In this document: piece after piece, positions 18,003 through 29,366 of the stretch
How the letters are laid out: every line of letters begins with the position of its first letter
Numbering within the stretch: the first letter of the stretch is position 1
Source: Thermosynechococcus sp. CL-1
GTDB lineage: Bacteria; Cyanobacteriota; Cyanobacteriia; Thermosynechococcales; Thermosynechococcaceae
Direction of reading: 5' to 3'
Length of the DNA: 64,000 nt
Assembly: GCF_008386235.1 (NCBI RefSeq)
Contig: NZ_CP040671.1
Span: 1,304,001 to 1,368,000 of the forward strand
Notes under the pieces: model-generated
Database searches by the model: none
Seen by the model: only the letters and a program-made list of their open reading frames with translations
Told to the model about the DNA's origin: nothing
Translations under genes and position numbers: made by a program

Positions 18003-18512
18003 ATGATCTCATCCGGCTCTCACTACCCGATCTTTGGTCCTGAAATCCGTTGTCCCCACTGTCGGCAAGTCATTCCCGCCCTGACCCTCACCGATACTTA
18101 TCTGTGCCCGCGCCACGGTCCCTTTGAAGCCGATGCCAAAACGGGGGAATTAATGCACCTGCAATCTGGCCGCATTTGGCGCCTCTGGGACGGCGAATGG
18201 TATCGCCAGCACACCCACCCCGACGGGATTCGCTTTGAAATTCACGATGCCCTCGATCGCCTCTACACCCAAGGCTACCGTGCCACCAAAGTCATTATTG
18301 CCGAACGCTATCGGGATCTCTTTTGTGCCTACCTCGAACGCAGTACCCCTTGGCGAGGCCCCACAGATCCCCAAATGCTGCGCCTCTTTGGTTTGCCCGT
18401 TGAGTTTAGCCCCCCCGCTAGCCAAGAGGAGCGCTGGGATGTGATTAACTTTGATCTCGAAAAAGAACCCGGCGCCCCCATTCGTCCCCCCTATTTTCGG
18501 ATGTTTGACTAG
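18003..18512 (+). CDS. Conserved cyanobacterial protein with an N-terminal zinc-ribbon-like motif (TIGR02652 type)
   Basis: A 169-residue soluble protein of unknown function that I place with the cyanobacterial TIGR02652 family from memory of its sequence style. Near the N-terminus, CPHC followed about 20 residues later by CPRHG could bind zinc. The rest is rich in Trp, Tyr and Arg (GRIWRLWDGEWYRQ, ERYRDLFCAYLE). No enzymatic motif is visible. The stop codon overlaps or abuts the thiL start, so the two are probably translated from one message. No thiamine role is claimed. Confidence 0.75.
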   Translation: MISSGSHYPIFGPEIRCPHCRQVIPALTLTDTYLCPRHGPFEADAKTGELMHLQSGRIWRLWDGEWYRQHTHPDGIRFEIHDALDRLYTQGYRATKVIIAERYRDLFCAYLERSTPWRGPTDPQMLRLFGLPVEFSPPASQEERWDVINFDLEKEPGAPIRPPYFRMFD

Positions 18513-18514
18513 TG

Positions 18515-19501
18515 ATGCTCACCCTCGCCGACTGTGGCGAACTGGAATTGATTGAGCGCCTGCGCCCCTATTGCCACAGGGAATTGATTGGCGATGATGC
18601 AGCGGTTTTGTCGCTACCCCCCGGTGAACAACTGATTGTGAGTACCGATGTCTTGGTTGAGGGGGTGCACTTTAGTTTAGGCATGACCGATACCCCCGTA
18701 ACGATGACGCCGGTGGATGTGGGCTGGCGATCGCTGGCCGCCAATTTATCCGACCTTGCAGCCATGGGGGCATTGCCCTTGGGGTTAACGGTGGGTCTCG
18801 CGGCACCGCGCAACTGTCCTGTGGCAACGATTGAGGGCATTTACCAAGGGATGGCTGCCTGTGCTCAAGCCTACGGCACTAGTATTATCGGTGGTGATAC
18901 CTGTCGCTCTAGCGTTCTCAGTCTCAGCATCACGGTCTTGGGCAGTGCGCCGCCAGAACGGATTATTTATCGCGATCGCGCCCGGGTGGGGGATGTCATT
19001 GTCGTGACGGGGGTTCATGGTGCCTCCCGCGCTGGTCTCGAGTGCCTTTTGTATCCGCAGTGGGCCAGTACTGTGTCCGCAGAACTACGGCAAGCGTGGA
19101 TTCAAGCCCATCAACGCCCCCAACCTCGATTGGATATTGTCCAATGGTTGCGCCAACAGGTGCCCCCGCCGCGTCTTGCTGGCATGGATAGTAGTGATGG
19201 TCTAGCGGCTGCCGTCTTGCAACTCTGTCAAGCCAGTGGGGTGGGTGCGATTCTTTGGGCAGAGCAAATTCCGATGGTGGGCTATAGCGATCGCCCGCAG
19301 GCCTTGAACTGGGCCCTCTATGGCGGTGAAGATTTTGAGCTGGTGTTGTGTCTTGCCCCAGACTTGGCTCAAGAGCTCTGTAGGGCAGCGGGTGAGCAAG
19401 CCGCCATTGTTGGGGAAATGATTCCTGAAAAGAAAGTGCAACTCAAGCTCAATGGTGAATTATTGCCCCTGCAGCCCGATCAACTTTTTCAGCACTTTTA
19501 G
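18515..19501 (+). CDS. thiL: Thiamine-monophosphate kinase
   Basis: A 328-residue PurM/ThiL-fold kinase that phosphorylates thiamine monophosphate to the active cofactor thiamine diphosphate. Landmarks are IGDDAAVL, the metal-binding STDVLVEGVHF, LSDLAAMGA, GGDTCRS, MDSSDGLA and YGGEDFELVL, in family order. The start is ATG 18515 or the immediately preceding GTG 18512, which overlaps the stop of the upstream gene. Downstream, 221 bp separate it from apcE. Confidence 0.95.
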   Translation: MLTLADCGELELIERLRPYCHRELIGDDAAVLSLPPGEQLIVSTDVLVEGVHFSLGMTDTPVTMTPVDVGWRSLAANLSDLAAMGALPLGLTVGLAAPRNCPVATIEGIYQGMAACAQAYGTSIIGGDTCRSSVLSLSITVLGSAPPERIIYRDRARVGDVIVVTGVHGASRAGLECLLYPQWASTVSAELRQAWIQAHQRPQPRLDIVQWLRQQVPPPRLAGMDSSDGLAAAVLQLCQASGVGAILWAEQIPMVGYSDRPQALNWALYGGEDFELVLCLAPDLAQELCRAAGEQAAIVGEMIPEKKVQLKLNGELLPLQPDQLFQHF

Positions 19502-19679
19502 GCGATCGCTTGAGGGGGCGGATTAGTTGCCTGAAGCAGGCATGGGTGTTGAGGTCGGGCACCGCCGTCAAGGAATATTACAAAAATTCATAAAGCTTGG
19601 GGGCGATCGCCGATAAATCCCCATAAATTTATACATTTCTTAAAAAAATACCGAGCTACCCCCGAATCGTTCTAATCTA

Positions 19680-23142
<3,463 letters not shown>

Positions 23143-23179
23143 GGAACGCTGCCACTAACCACTGGTGAATCAATACACT

Positions 23180-23213
23180 AGCGGATGCTCTTGCAGGGGT
23201 GTCCGCTTTTTTT
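23180..23213 (+). terminator. Rho-independent terminator after apcE
   Basis: A six-base stem AGCGGA/TCCGCT (23180-23185 with 23202-23207) closes a 16-base loop and runs into seven T (23207-23213), 38 bp after the apcE stop. It should separate apcE from rpaB transcription. Confidence 0.75.
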
Positions 23214-23379
23214 CTCGACAAGACCACGTTAAAATATCTTAAAGATTTTCAATTCTGAAAAATCGGCAAAATCCTGTCCTAGTGAGGGCTGGGAGTCTTT
23301 CTATAGCCAGTAAAAAAATGATAGAGTACAAAAAATTCACATTTTAATTTCTATCCATTACTGTCCTCATTGAGTAGGA

Positions 23380-24135
23380 GTGTCCGTTACTTTGGAGAGC
23401 CACAAAGAAAAGATACTCGTTGTTGATGATGAAGCGAGTATTCGCCGCATTTTAGAAACTCGGCTGTCAATGATTGGCTATACCGTCGTCACTGCTGCCG
23501 ATGGCGAGGAAGCCCTGACCACATTTCGGCAGGAGCAGCCAGATTTAGTAGTGCTTGACGTGATGATGCCCAAACTAGATGGCTATGGCGTCTGTCAAGA
23601 ACTGCGCAAAGAATCCGATGTCCCCATTATTATGCTCACTGCCCTTGGTGATGTCGCCGATCGCATTACGGGGCTGGAACTGGGCGCCGATGATTATGTG
23701 GTCAAGCCCTTTTCCCCCAAGGAGTTGGAAGCCCGCATTCGCTCGGTGCTGCGACGCATTGAGAAAACCAGCACCTCTGGTATCCCTAGCTCTGGGGTGA
23801 TTCAGGTGGGCAATATTCGCATTGATACCAACAAGCGCCAAGTCTATAAAGGGGATGAGCGCATTCGCCTCACGGGTATGGAATTTATGCTCTTGGAATT
23901 GCTGGTGGGTCGCTCGGGGGAACCCTTCTCACGGGGAGAAATTCTCGAGCAGGTGTGGGGCTACACGCCAGAACGCCATGTGGATACGCGGGTGGTGGAT
24001 GTCCACATTTCCCGCTTGCGGGCTAAGCTAGAGGAAGACCCCAGTAATCCAGAATTAATTTTGACAGCACGGGGAACAGGCTATCTCTTTCAGCGAATTA
24101 CTGAACCGGGAGAAGCAAGCAACAAAAATTCCTAA
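23380..24135 (+). CDS. rpaB: OmpR-family response regulator RpaB
   Basis: A 251-residue response regulator. The receiver domain (about residues 11-125) has the acidic pair in VVDDE, phospho-acceptor Asp60 in VVLDVMMP and Lys in VVKPFSP. A winged-helix OmpR domain follows (RIRLTGMEF...HVDTRVVDVHISRLRAKLE). The sequence is very close to what I recall for RpaB (Ycf27), the essential cyanobacterial regulator of high-light and photosystem genes that binds HLR1 repeats. The start is GTG 23380, and TTG 23392 is possible. It is followed 18 bp later by a conserved gene of unknown role. Confidence 0.95.
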   Translation: MSVTLESHKEKILVVDDEASIRRILETRLSMIGYTVVTAADGEEALTTFRQEQPDLVVLDVMMPKLDGYGVCQELRKESDVPIIMLTALGDVADRITGLELGADDYVVKPFSPKELEARIRSVLRRIEKTSTSGIPSSGVIQVGNIRIDTNKRQVYKGDERIRLTGMEFMLLELLVGRSGEPFSRGEILEQVWGYTPERHVDTRVVDVHISRLRAKLEEDPSNPELILTARGTGYLFQRITEPGEASNKNS

Positions 24136-24153
24136 CTGGCTTGAGGGTGAGCC

Positions 24154-24954
24154 ATGCTTCAAAAACGCTGGCGCTGGTCAGAAGCTGTGGGTCTAGGTCT
24201 GACGGTTGTGGCCTTGAGCATTATTGCCTTTATGCAGCAGGATGCCCTGCGTCAGTTACAGGTTCAAACGGCAGAACAATTCACCGATGCCGAATATGAG
24301 CGCCAGAATGCCCAAACCATTACTCAAATGCGGCTTTTGGCAAATCTCCCTTCCTTTGGTTTTGACAATTTAGTTGCCGATTGGGCGTTTTTGCAATTTT
24401 TGCAGTTTTTTGGTGATTCCGCTGCCCGCCAAGTCACGGGTTACGACGATGCACCTGCTTTCTTTGAGGTGATTATCGCTAAAGACCCCCGCTTTGCCCC
24501 AACCTATCCCTATCTCTCGACGGCAATTACGGTGTATGCAGGACAGCCGCAAACCTCTGTGGCTTTGATGGATCGGGGTCTGGCAGCGATGGATCCCGCC
24601 TATCAACCGACAGCTTACTTGGCATGGGTATTTCGGGCGATGGATGAATTGCTCTTTTTGGGCAAGGGGCGAGCGGCAGCAGAGTCCTACGATCGCGCGG
24701 CGGCTTGGGCAGAAATGAATCCAGATCCACAAGTCCGCGCCGCAGCAGAGTATTATCGCTCGTTGGCACAAACCCTACGGCGGGATCCCGATAGTCGGAT
24801 GGCGCAGATCAATGCTTGGATTTGGGCACTGGTGAATGCGGTCAGCGATCGCTCGCGGCAAACGGCGATAGAGAATATTGAACGCCTTGGGGGCAAGGTC
24901 TCACGGCTCCCCGATGGCACTTGGCAAATTCGCCATCCTGAAGATCTGCGGTAA
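24154..24954 (+). CDS. Membrane-anchored conserved protein with TPR-like helices
   Basis: A 266-residue protein of unknown function. One N-terminal transmembrane helix (about residues 10-28) is followed by an alpha-helical body. Segments such as PYLSTAITVYAGQPQTSVALMD and AESYDRAAAWAEMNPDPQV look like degenerate tetratricopeptide helices, and the region FGFDNLVADWAFLQFLQFFGD is rich in aromatic residues. It is probably a periplasm-facing or thylakoid-lumen scaffold. It lies 18 bp after rpaB and 5 bp before the DUF39 gene, suggesting a three-gene transcript. Confidence 0.75.
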   Translation: MLQKRWRWSEAVGLGLTVVALSIIAFMQQDALRQLQVQTAEQFTDAEYERQNAQTITQMRLLANLPSFGFDNLVADWAFLQFLQFFGDSAARQVTGYDDAPAFFEVIIAKDPRFAPTYPYLSTAITVYAGQPQTSVALMDRGLAAMDPAYQPTAYLAWVFRAMDELLFLGKGRAAAESYDRAAAWAEMNPDPQVRAAAEYYRSLAQTLRRDPDSRMAQINAWIWALVNAVSDRSRQTAIENIERLGGKVSRLPDGTWQIRHPEDLR

Positions 24955-24959
24955 CGCCT

Positions 24960-26156
24960 GTGGAACGCACGATTGCCGAAATCAATGAAAAGATTACAGC
25001 AGGTAAAGCCACCGTTTGGACATTGGCAGAACTCAAAGCCCGCCTTGAAAGTCTGAGCATTGCGGAAGCAACCCGCCAAGTGGATGTGGTGACAACGGGT
25101 ACCTTTGAACCCATGGAGTCCTCTGGGGCGATCCTTAACTTAGGCCCGACGGATCCGCCGATTAAACTGCGGCAGTGCTGGCTCGATGGCATTCCCGCCT
25201 ATAGTGGTTTTGGCGCCGTCGATCTGTACTTGGGGGCAGCCCAATCCCTTGATCCCAATTCCGAAGCGGGCGAAGCCGACAGTCTGCGGGAGCGAGGGGG
25301 TGGCCATGTCATTGCCGATTTGATTGCAGGTAAAGCCATTCCCCTACGGGCAGTGGGCTATGTCACGGATTGTTATCCCCGCGCCAGTTTAGAAACGGTG
25401 ATTAGCAAAGAGACGATCAATCAGTTCTATCTCTATAACCCCCGCAATCTTTATCAAAATTTTATTGTCGGTGTCAATGGTGGCGATCGCCCGCTCTATA
25501 CCTACCTTGGTCCGCTGCAACCGCAACTGGGGAATGCCGTCTATGCCTGTGGCGGCGCCCTCTCACCTTTATTGAATGATCCCTACTTGCGACTGGTGGG
25601 GATTGGCACGCGCATTTTCCTCGGCGGCGGCATTGGTTATGTGGCGTGGGAAGGCACTCAACACTTCCCCTTGCAAAAACGGTTGGCCAACGACATCCCC
25701 ATTGGTCCAGCGGCCACCCTTGCCCTGATTGGTGATGCCAAACAGATGGATCCCTTTTGGGTGCGCGGTTGCTATTTCAAGCACTATGGAGCGTCCCTGA
25801 TGCTGGGGGTGGGGGTTCCGCTGCCGGTGTTGGATCAAGAGGTCATTGCCCGCTGTGCCATTCGCGATGAAGACGTGGTTGCCCCAGTTATTGACTTTTC
25901 AATTCCCCGCCGCGTGCGTCCCACCTTTGGCATGGTCAACTATGCTCAACTCAAGTCAGGCAAAATCAAGATTGAAGGCAAAACTGTGCGCACCGCTCCC
26001 CTGACGAGTCTTTACTTTAGTCAGCGCATTGCCGAAGTCCTCAAAGACTGGATCCACAGTGGTCGTTTTACCCTCACAGAACCCGTTGCCCCCCTGCCGC
26101 GCGATCGCGCCTTTCTGCCACAGCAACCTTGGATGCCCGCTGCCAGTGATGATTAA
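24960..26156 (+). CDS. DUF39 protein, homocysteine synthesis (aspartate-semialdehyde sulfur transfer) family
   Basis: A 398-residue member of the DUF39/HcyBio family, opening with INEKITAGKATVWTLAEL and containing the Cys-bearing segments TDCYPRASLETV, VYACGGALSPLL and GCYFKHYGASLML. Archaeal relatives form homocysteine directly from aspartate semialdehyde and sulfide, partly through a conserved Cys. The archaeal proteins often carry CBS domains after this domain, but here the protein ends without them. GTG 24960 is the start. Homocysteine function in cyanobacteria is inferred from the family only. Confidence 0.8.
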   Translation: MERTIAEINEKITAGKATVWTLAELKARLESLSIAEATRQVDVVTTGTFEPMESSGAILNLGPTDPPIKLRQCWLDGIPAYSGFGAVDLYLGAAQSLDPNSEAGEADSLRERGGGHVIADLIAGKAIPLRAVGYVTDCYPRASLETVISKETINQFYLYNPRNLYQNFIVGVNGGDRPLYTYLGPLQPQLGNAVYACGGALSPLLNDPYLRLVGIGTRIFLGGGIGYVAWEGTQHFPLQKRLANDIPIGPAATLALIGDAKQMDPFWVRGCYFKHYGASLMLGVGVPLPVLDQEVIARCAIRDEDVVAPVIDFSIPRRVRPTFGMVNYAQLKSGKIKIEGKTVRTAPLTSLYFSQRIAEVLKDWIHSGRFTLTEPVAPLPRDRAFLPQQPWMPAASDD

Positions 26157-26197
26157 TGACATTAATAACTTTTGGCGGGTAGCAACCCTCCTTTCGC

Positions 26198-26203
26198 TAT
26201 AAT
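26198..26203 (+). promoter_or_regulatory. Candidate -10 box before hmpF
   Basis: TATAAT in the 287-bp gap between the DUF39 gene and hmpF. No matching -35 at standard spacing, and it is 240 bp before the hmpF start. Nothing else recognisable was found in 26157-26443. Confidence 0.25.
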
Positions 26204-26443
26204 GACCAATAGTTCAACCACCTTGGCCTTGGCAATTCTCCAGTCCCCGACCGAGTGATTCAGGCCACTGCTGAACGCTTGCCGATGGGTGTTTAATAAA
26301 AATATAGGGTTCTGGATTCCAGCGATCGCGGACAGACGAAAAGTTGCATCCTTCACTCACTTAATTCCGTCATGCGTATGATTACGGTTGTTGTATGTTC
26401 TAGTTGTGTGTCAGTCTCAGCGTTAGGGTAGAGGTCAAGGGCT

Positions 26444-28129
26444 GTGCAGTATCTCGCCGAGGTGATTAAAAAAACGGGTTTCATGGGGACGAAATCCGAG
26501 TTGAAGTTGTTGATGCGTGAGCAGTCGGGCTACTGGCACCCTGTCCCCCAAAACGAAGAAACCATTCCCTTTGACAACAGTCGTGACTACGGCAATGGTG
26601 TGTTGGTCTTTGTAGAAATGGCCGCCAACCGCCAGATTCAAAACGTGGATGAAGCAACGCGCCGTCTCACCGGTATCTTGCACGGCTTCACACGGATGCG
26701 TGAGCGGTTCCAAAGTCAAGAGGAAGAAATTGAGGGCTGGAAGCAATCCCTCTCCTATCAGGCGGAAGCTCTCAATCAACGGGAACAGGAATTTGAGCAG
26801 CGCAGAGAAGAACTCCAAGAACTAGAGGCGCAATTGGCCGGCGCTGAAGAGCAACTAGCACAACTCAACAAATTGCGAGAAGAATTGACCGTCGAGGAAC
26901 AGCGGATTCAATCAGAGCGCCAAGCCCTTGAAAATTTACGCCACCAAGTGCACCAAGAGCAGCAGCGCTGGGAACAACTTAAATCAAGCCACAGCGTTGG
27001 CCTATCCCCAGAGCAAATTCGCCAAGTGGACTCGATTTTGCAGCAGTTGGCAGAGACCCTCAACAGTGGTGGGCGTCCTCAAATCGCGGAATGTTTTCAA
27101 ATTTTAGACCAGCAGCAAGCCTTGCTGAGTCAATACTGGCAGCAACTAGAGCAACTGGAGCAGGAGCTGAGTCAACGGCAAGCTGCCCTAGAGGAACAAC
27201 TGCAAGCCTTCCATGCAAAGGAGGAGACGTGGCGCACCGCTCAAGAACAATTTTGGCAAGACAGTCGAGCGATCGCCCTGCAGGAGGAACTCTGCCGCTA
27301 CAAACAGTCCGTGCTTGAAAAAGAACGTCACCTCCTTGCCCAACAGGAGGAAATGATCCAGCAAATGCGCCAAGCCATGGTCAGTGATCTCACAGAGGCA
27401 GTGGATGTGAATGCCCTGATGAAAATGCCCATGGAGGAACTCGAAAAAGAAGTCGCCAACCGCGGTAATGACCTCAAACGTGCCTCTGCCTTTGTCAACG
27501 ATCAAGAAGAAGAGCTAAAAATGGCTCTGGAGTCCTTGGCAGAACTGGAGCAAAAAGTCAAAGCAGCCAGTGATTTCGATCGCCTGCAACTGGCAGGAGA
27601 ACTGGAGGACGAACGCCAGCGCTGTAATCTGCTCAATCAGGCGCTTGAAGGACAGCGGCAAAATATCCGTGAAAAAGAAGCGATCTACAAAATTCACAAA
27701 CAAGTGCTAGAGGCGCGCAAAGATCCCGCCTCCCAACAGGGCATTAGCCTCATTCCCATCCTCAGTGAACTGGAGCGCCAGTTTCAAGAGTACAGTGTGG
27801 CTGTCAATCAACTCGCGGAAGAATTGCAGCAGGCCTATACTGATCTCGAAAGTCTGCGCCACGACCTTGAAGAGCGCCGCAAACTGCAACAGCAGCAAAA
27901 AGATCAACTCAGTCAAGAAGAACAGGCACTGATTGAAGAGCAACGGTTACTCGCTGCCAAGCGCGGCCAAGCGAATCTGCTGCGGGAGATTTTACAGCCC
28001 GTTCAAGATCGCCTCAATCACCTGCGCCAAGGCCTAGAGGGACTAAACCAAAATATCCTCAATGGCCGTCCCAGTGCTCTCATTTCTGAATTGCAGCAGG
28101 TCGTCATGAATCTAGGGCAGGGGGCTTAG
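26444..28129 (+). CDS. hmpF: Pilus motility accessory protein HmpF
   Basis: A 561-residue protein with a small N-terminal domain (MQYLAEVIKKTGFMGTKSEL through FVEMAANRQIQ, about residues 1-70) followed by almost continuous coiled coil rich in Glu, Gln and Leu to the end. This layout and N-terminus are those of HmpF, a cytoplasmic protein needed for type IV pilus activity and polar localisation in filamentous and unicellular cyanobacteria. The start is GTG 26444. It converges on a periplasmic TPR gene with three bases between stops. Pilus assembly genes are elsewhere in the window (48432-53341 and 60141-63812). Confidence 0.85.
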   Translation: MQYLAEVIKKTGFMGTKSELKLLMREQSGYWHPVPQNEETIPFDNSRDYGNGVLVFVEMAANRQIQNVDEATRRLTGILHGFTRMRERFQSQEEEIEGWKQSLSYQAEALNQREQEFEQRREELQELEAQLAGAEEQLAQLNKLREELTVEEQRIQSERQALENLRHQVHQEQQRWEQLKSSHSVGLSPEQIRQVDSILQQLAETLNSGGRPQIAECFQILDQQQALLSQYWQQLEQLEQELSQRQAALEEQLQAFHAKEETWRTAQEQFWQDSRAIALQEELCRYKQSVLEKERHLLAQQEEMIQQMRQAMVSDLTEAVDVNALMKMPMEELEKEVANRGNDLKRASAFVNDQEEELKMALESLAELEQKVKAASDFDRLQLAGELEDERQRCNLLNQALEGQRQNIREKEAIYKIHKQVLEARKDPASQQGISLIPILSELERQFQEYSVAVNQLAEELQQAYTDLESLRHDLEERRKLQQQQKDQLSQEEQALIEEQRLLAAKRGQANLLREILQPVQDRLNHLRQGLEGLNQNILNGRPSALISELQQVVMNLGQGA

Positions 28130-28132
28130 TCG

Positions 28133-29185
28133 CTAATTGCGCTGCCGCATCGCGTCTCGGACTTTGGTTTCCCCTGCGCGGTTATTTTGCTCACGGTACA
28201 GTTTCAAAGCCACTTGATAGGCACTGCGAGCCTCCTGCCGCCGCCCTTGCGCTGCCAAGGCTTTGCCCAAGCGGTAAAATCCTTCGGGATCTCTAGGGTT
28301 GATCTGCGTGGCTTGACGATAAATGGCCGCCGCTTCAAGGGGGTTGTTCTGCTGCATTAACAACTCGCCAAAGCTAAAGTAGGTGGCTAGCCGTTCGGGT
28401 TGCAAAGTGATTAGGCGGCGATAGGTTTGAATGGCTCGCTCGGTTTGATTTGCAGCAGCCGCCAGTTCAGCCACCTGTTGTAGCAGATCCGCATCCCGCT
28501 GACCCAAGTTAGCCGCGCGATCAATCGCTTGCCAGCCATTGCTAGGATCGCCGGCGGCCAGAAGTGCCATCCCCAAGTTGAGTTGAATCGAGGCATTGCT
28601 AGGGGCAAGGGCTGCCGCCTGTTGCAGACTACTGAGGGCTTCAGGAATATTGCGTTGTTGGAGCAGCAAAACGCCTAATCCCTTTTGAGCCGCCCAATTG
28701 CGGGGGTCAAGACTGAGGGCGGAGCGGTAGGCCTGTATAGCGCCTTGGGGATCCCCCATGCGGGCGAGAATCACCGCCAGTCCTTCGTAGGATTGGGCAT
28801 TACGGTTATTCAGGCGAATGGCTTGGCGGTAGGCGGCAGCAGCCCCGTGGTTTTCCCCCATCATCCCCAGACTGTAGCCGAGGGCATAGTAAAAATCAGC
28901 GTTTTGTTGATCCAGCTCAATAGCGCGTTGGTAGGCACGGGCGGCTTCGGCAAATTGTCCCTGCTGGGCATAGAGGTAGCCAATGGCAGAATGCACGCGG
29001 GGATTACGGCTCTCGCTCTGGAGCAGTTGCTGATAAATGGCCAAGGCTTGGGCATAGTTTCCTGCTTCCACTAGCCGTCGCCCTTCTTGCATCAGCGTGC
29101 TGACTTGGCTATTGGCGTGTACTGGCGATGCCATCCAAAGGCCAAGACTGGCAATACTAGCCCACAAAAGGGAATTGAAGCGCAT
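28133..29185 (-). CDS. Exported tetratricopeptide repeat protein
   Basis: A 350-residue protein. A signal peptide (hydrophobic core LLWASIASLGLWMA, likely cleavage after PVHA near residue 24) is followed by about nine tandem TPRs of 34 residues covering nearly all the mature protein, with clear NPRVHSAIGYLYAQQGQFAEA and DPEGFYRLGKALAAQGRRQEA type units. It should be a periplasmic protein-interaction scaffold. The partner is unknown. GAGGAGG lies close before its ATG. It diverges from the EF-G-like gene. Confidence 0.85.
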   Translation of the reverse strand: MRFNSLLWASIASLGLWMASPVHANSQVSTLMQEGRRLVEAGNYAQALAIYQQLLQSESRNPRVHSAIGYLYAQQGQFAEAARAYQRAIELDQQNADFYYALGYSLGMMGENHGAAAAYRQAIRLNNRNAQSYEGLAVILARMGDPQGAIQAYRSALSLDPRNWAAQKGLGVLLLQQRNIPEALSSLQQAAALAPSNASIQLNLGMALLAAGDPSNGWQAIDRAANLGQRDADLLQQVAELAAAANQTERAIQTYRRLITLQPERLATYFSFGELLMQQNNPLEAAAIYRQATQINPRDPEGFYRLGKALAAQGRRQEARSAYQVALKLYREQNNRAGETKVRDAMRQRN

Positions 29186-29208
29186 CGTGAGTGAGTCCTC
29201 CTCGCAAA

Positions 29209-29227
29209 CGTTAACCCCAACTTAACG
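29209..29227. promoter_or_regulatory. Inverted repeat CGTTAA-N7-TTAACG in a divergent promoter gap
   Basis: A six-base inverted repeat with a seven-base spacer lies between the divergent TPR and EF-G-like genes. A second small palindrome, CTCTTAAGAG, follows at 29241-29250. Operator function is only possible, and no regulator is recognised. Confidence 0.2.
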
Positions 29228-29366
29228 GTTGTTTACAGCTCTCTTAAGAGATACTGCAAATTCCGCCAAGGGCGATCGCCAAGGGTTAAGAGATCTAGTT
29301 AAGGCAAACTAAGGCTCTATTCTGGACAATTTTGACCCGAATGGCAAATCAAAAGGTAGGTGTGTG

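Noticed and set aside
19577..19594. HLR1-like repeat before apcE (ATTACAAA AA TTCATAAA)
   Set aside because: Only 13 of 16 defined positions match and the second half is poor, so it is not distinguishable from chance in AT-rich sequence.
26162..26356. 64-codon minus-strand frame before hmpF
   Set aside because: No family resemblance, and it covers the likely promoter region.
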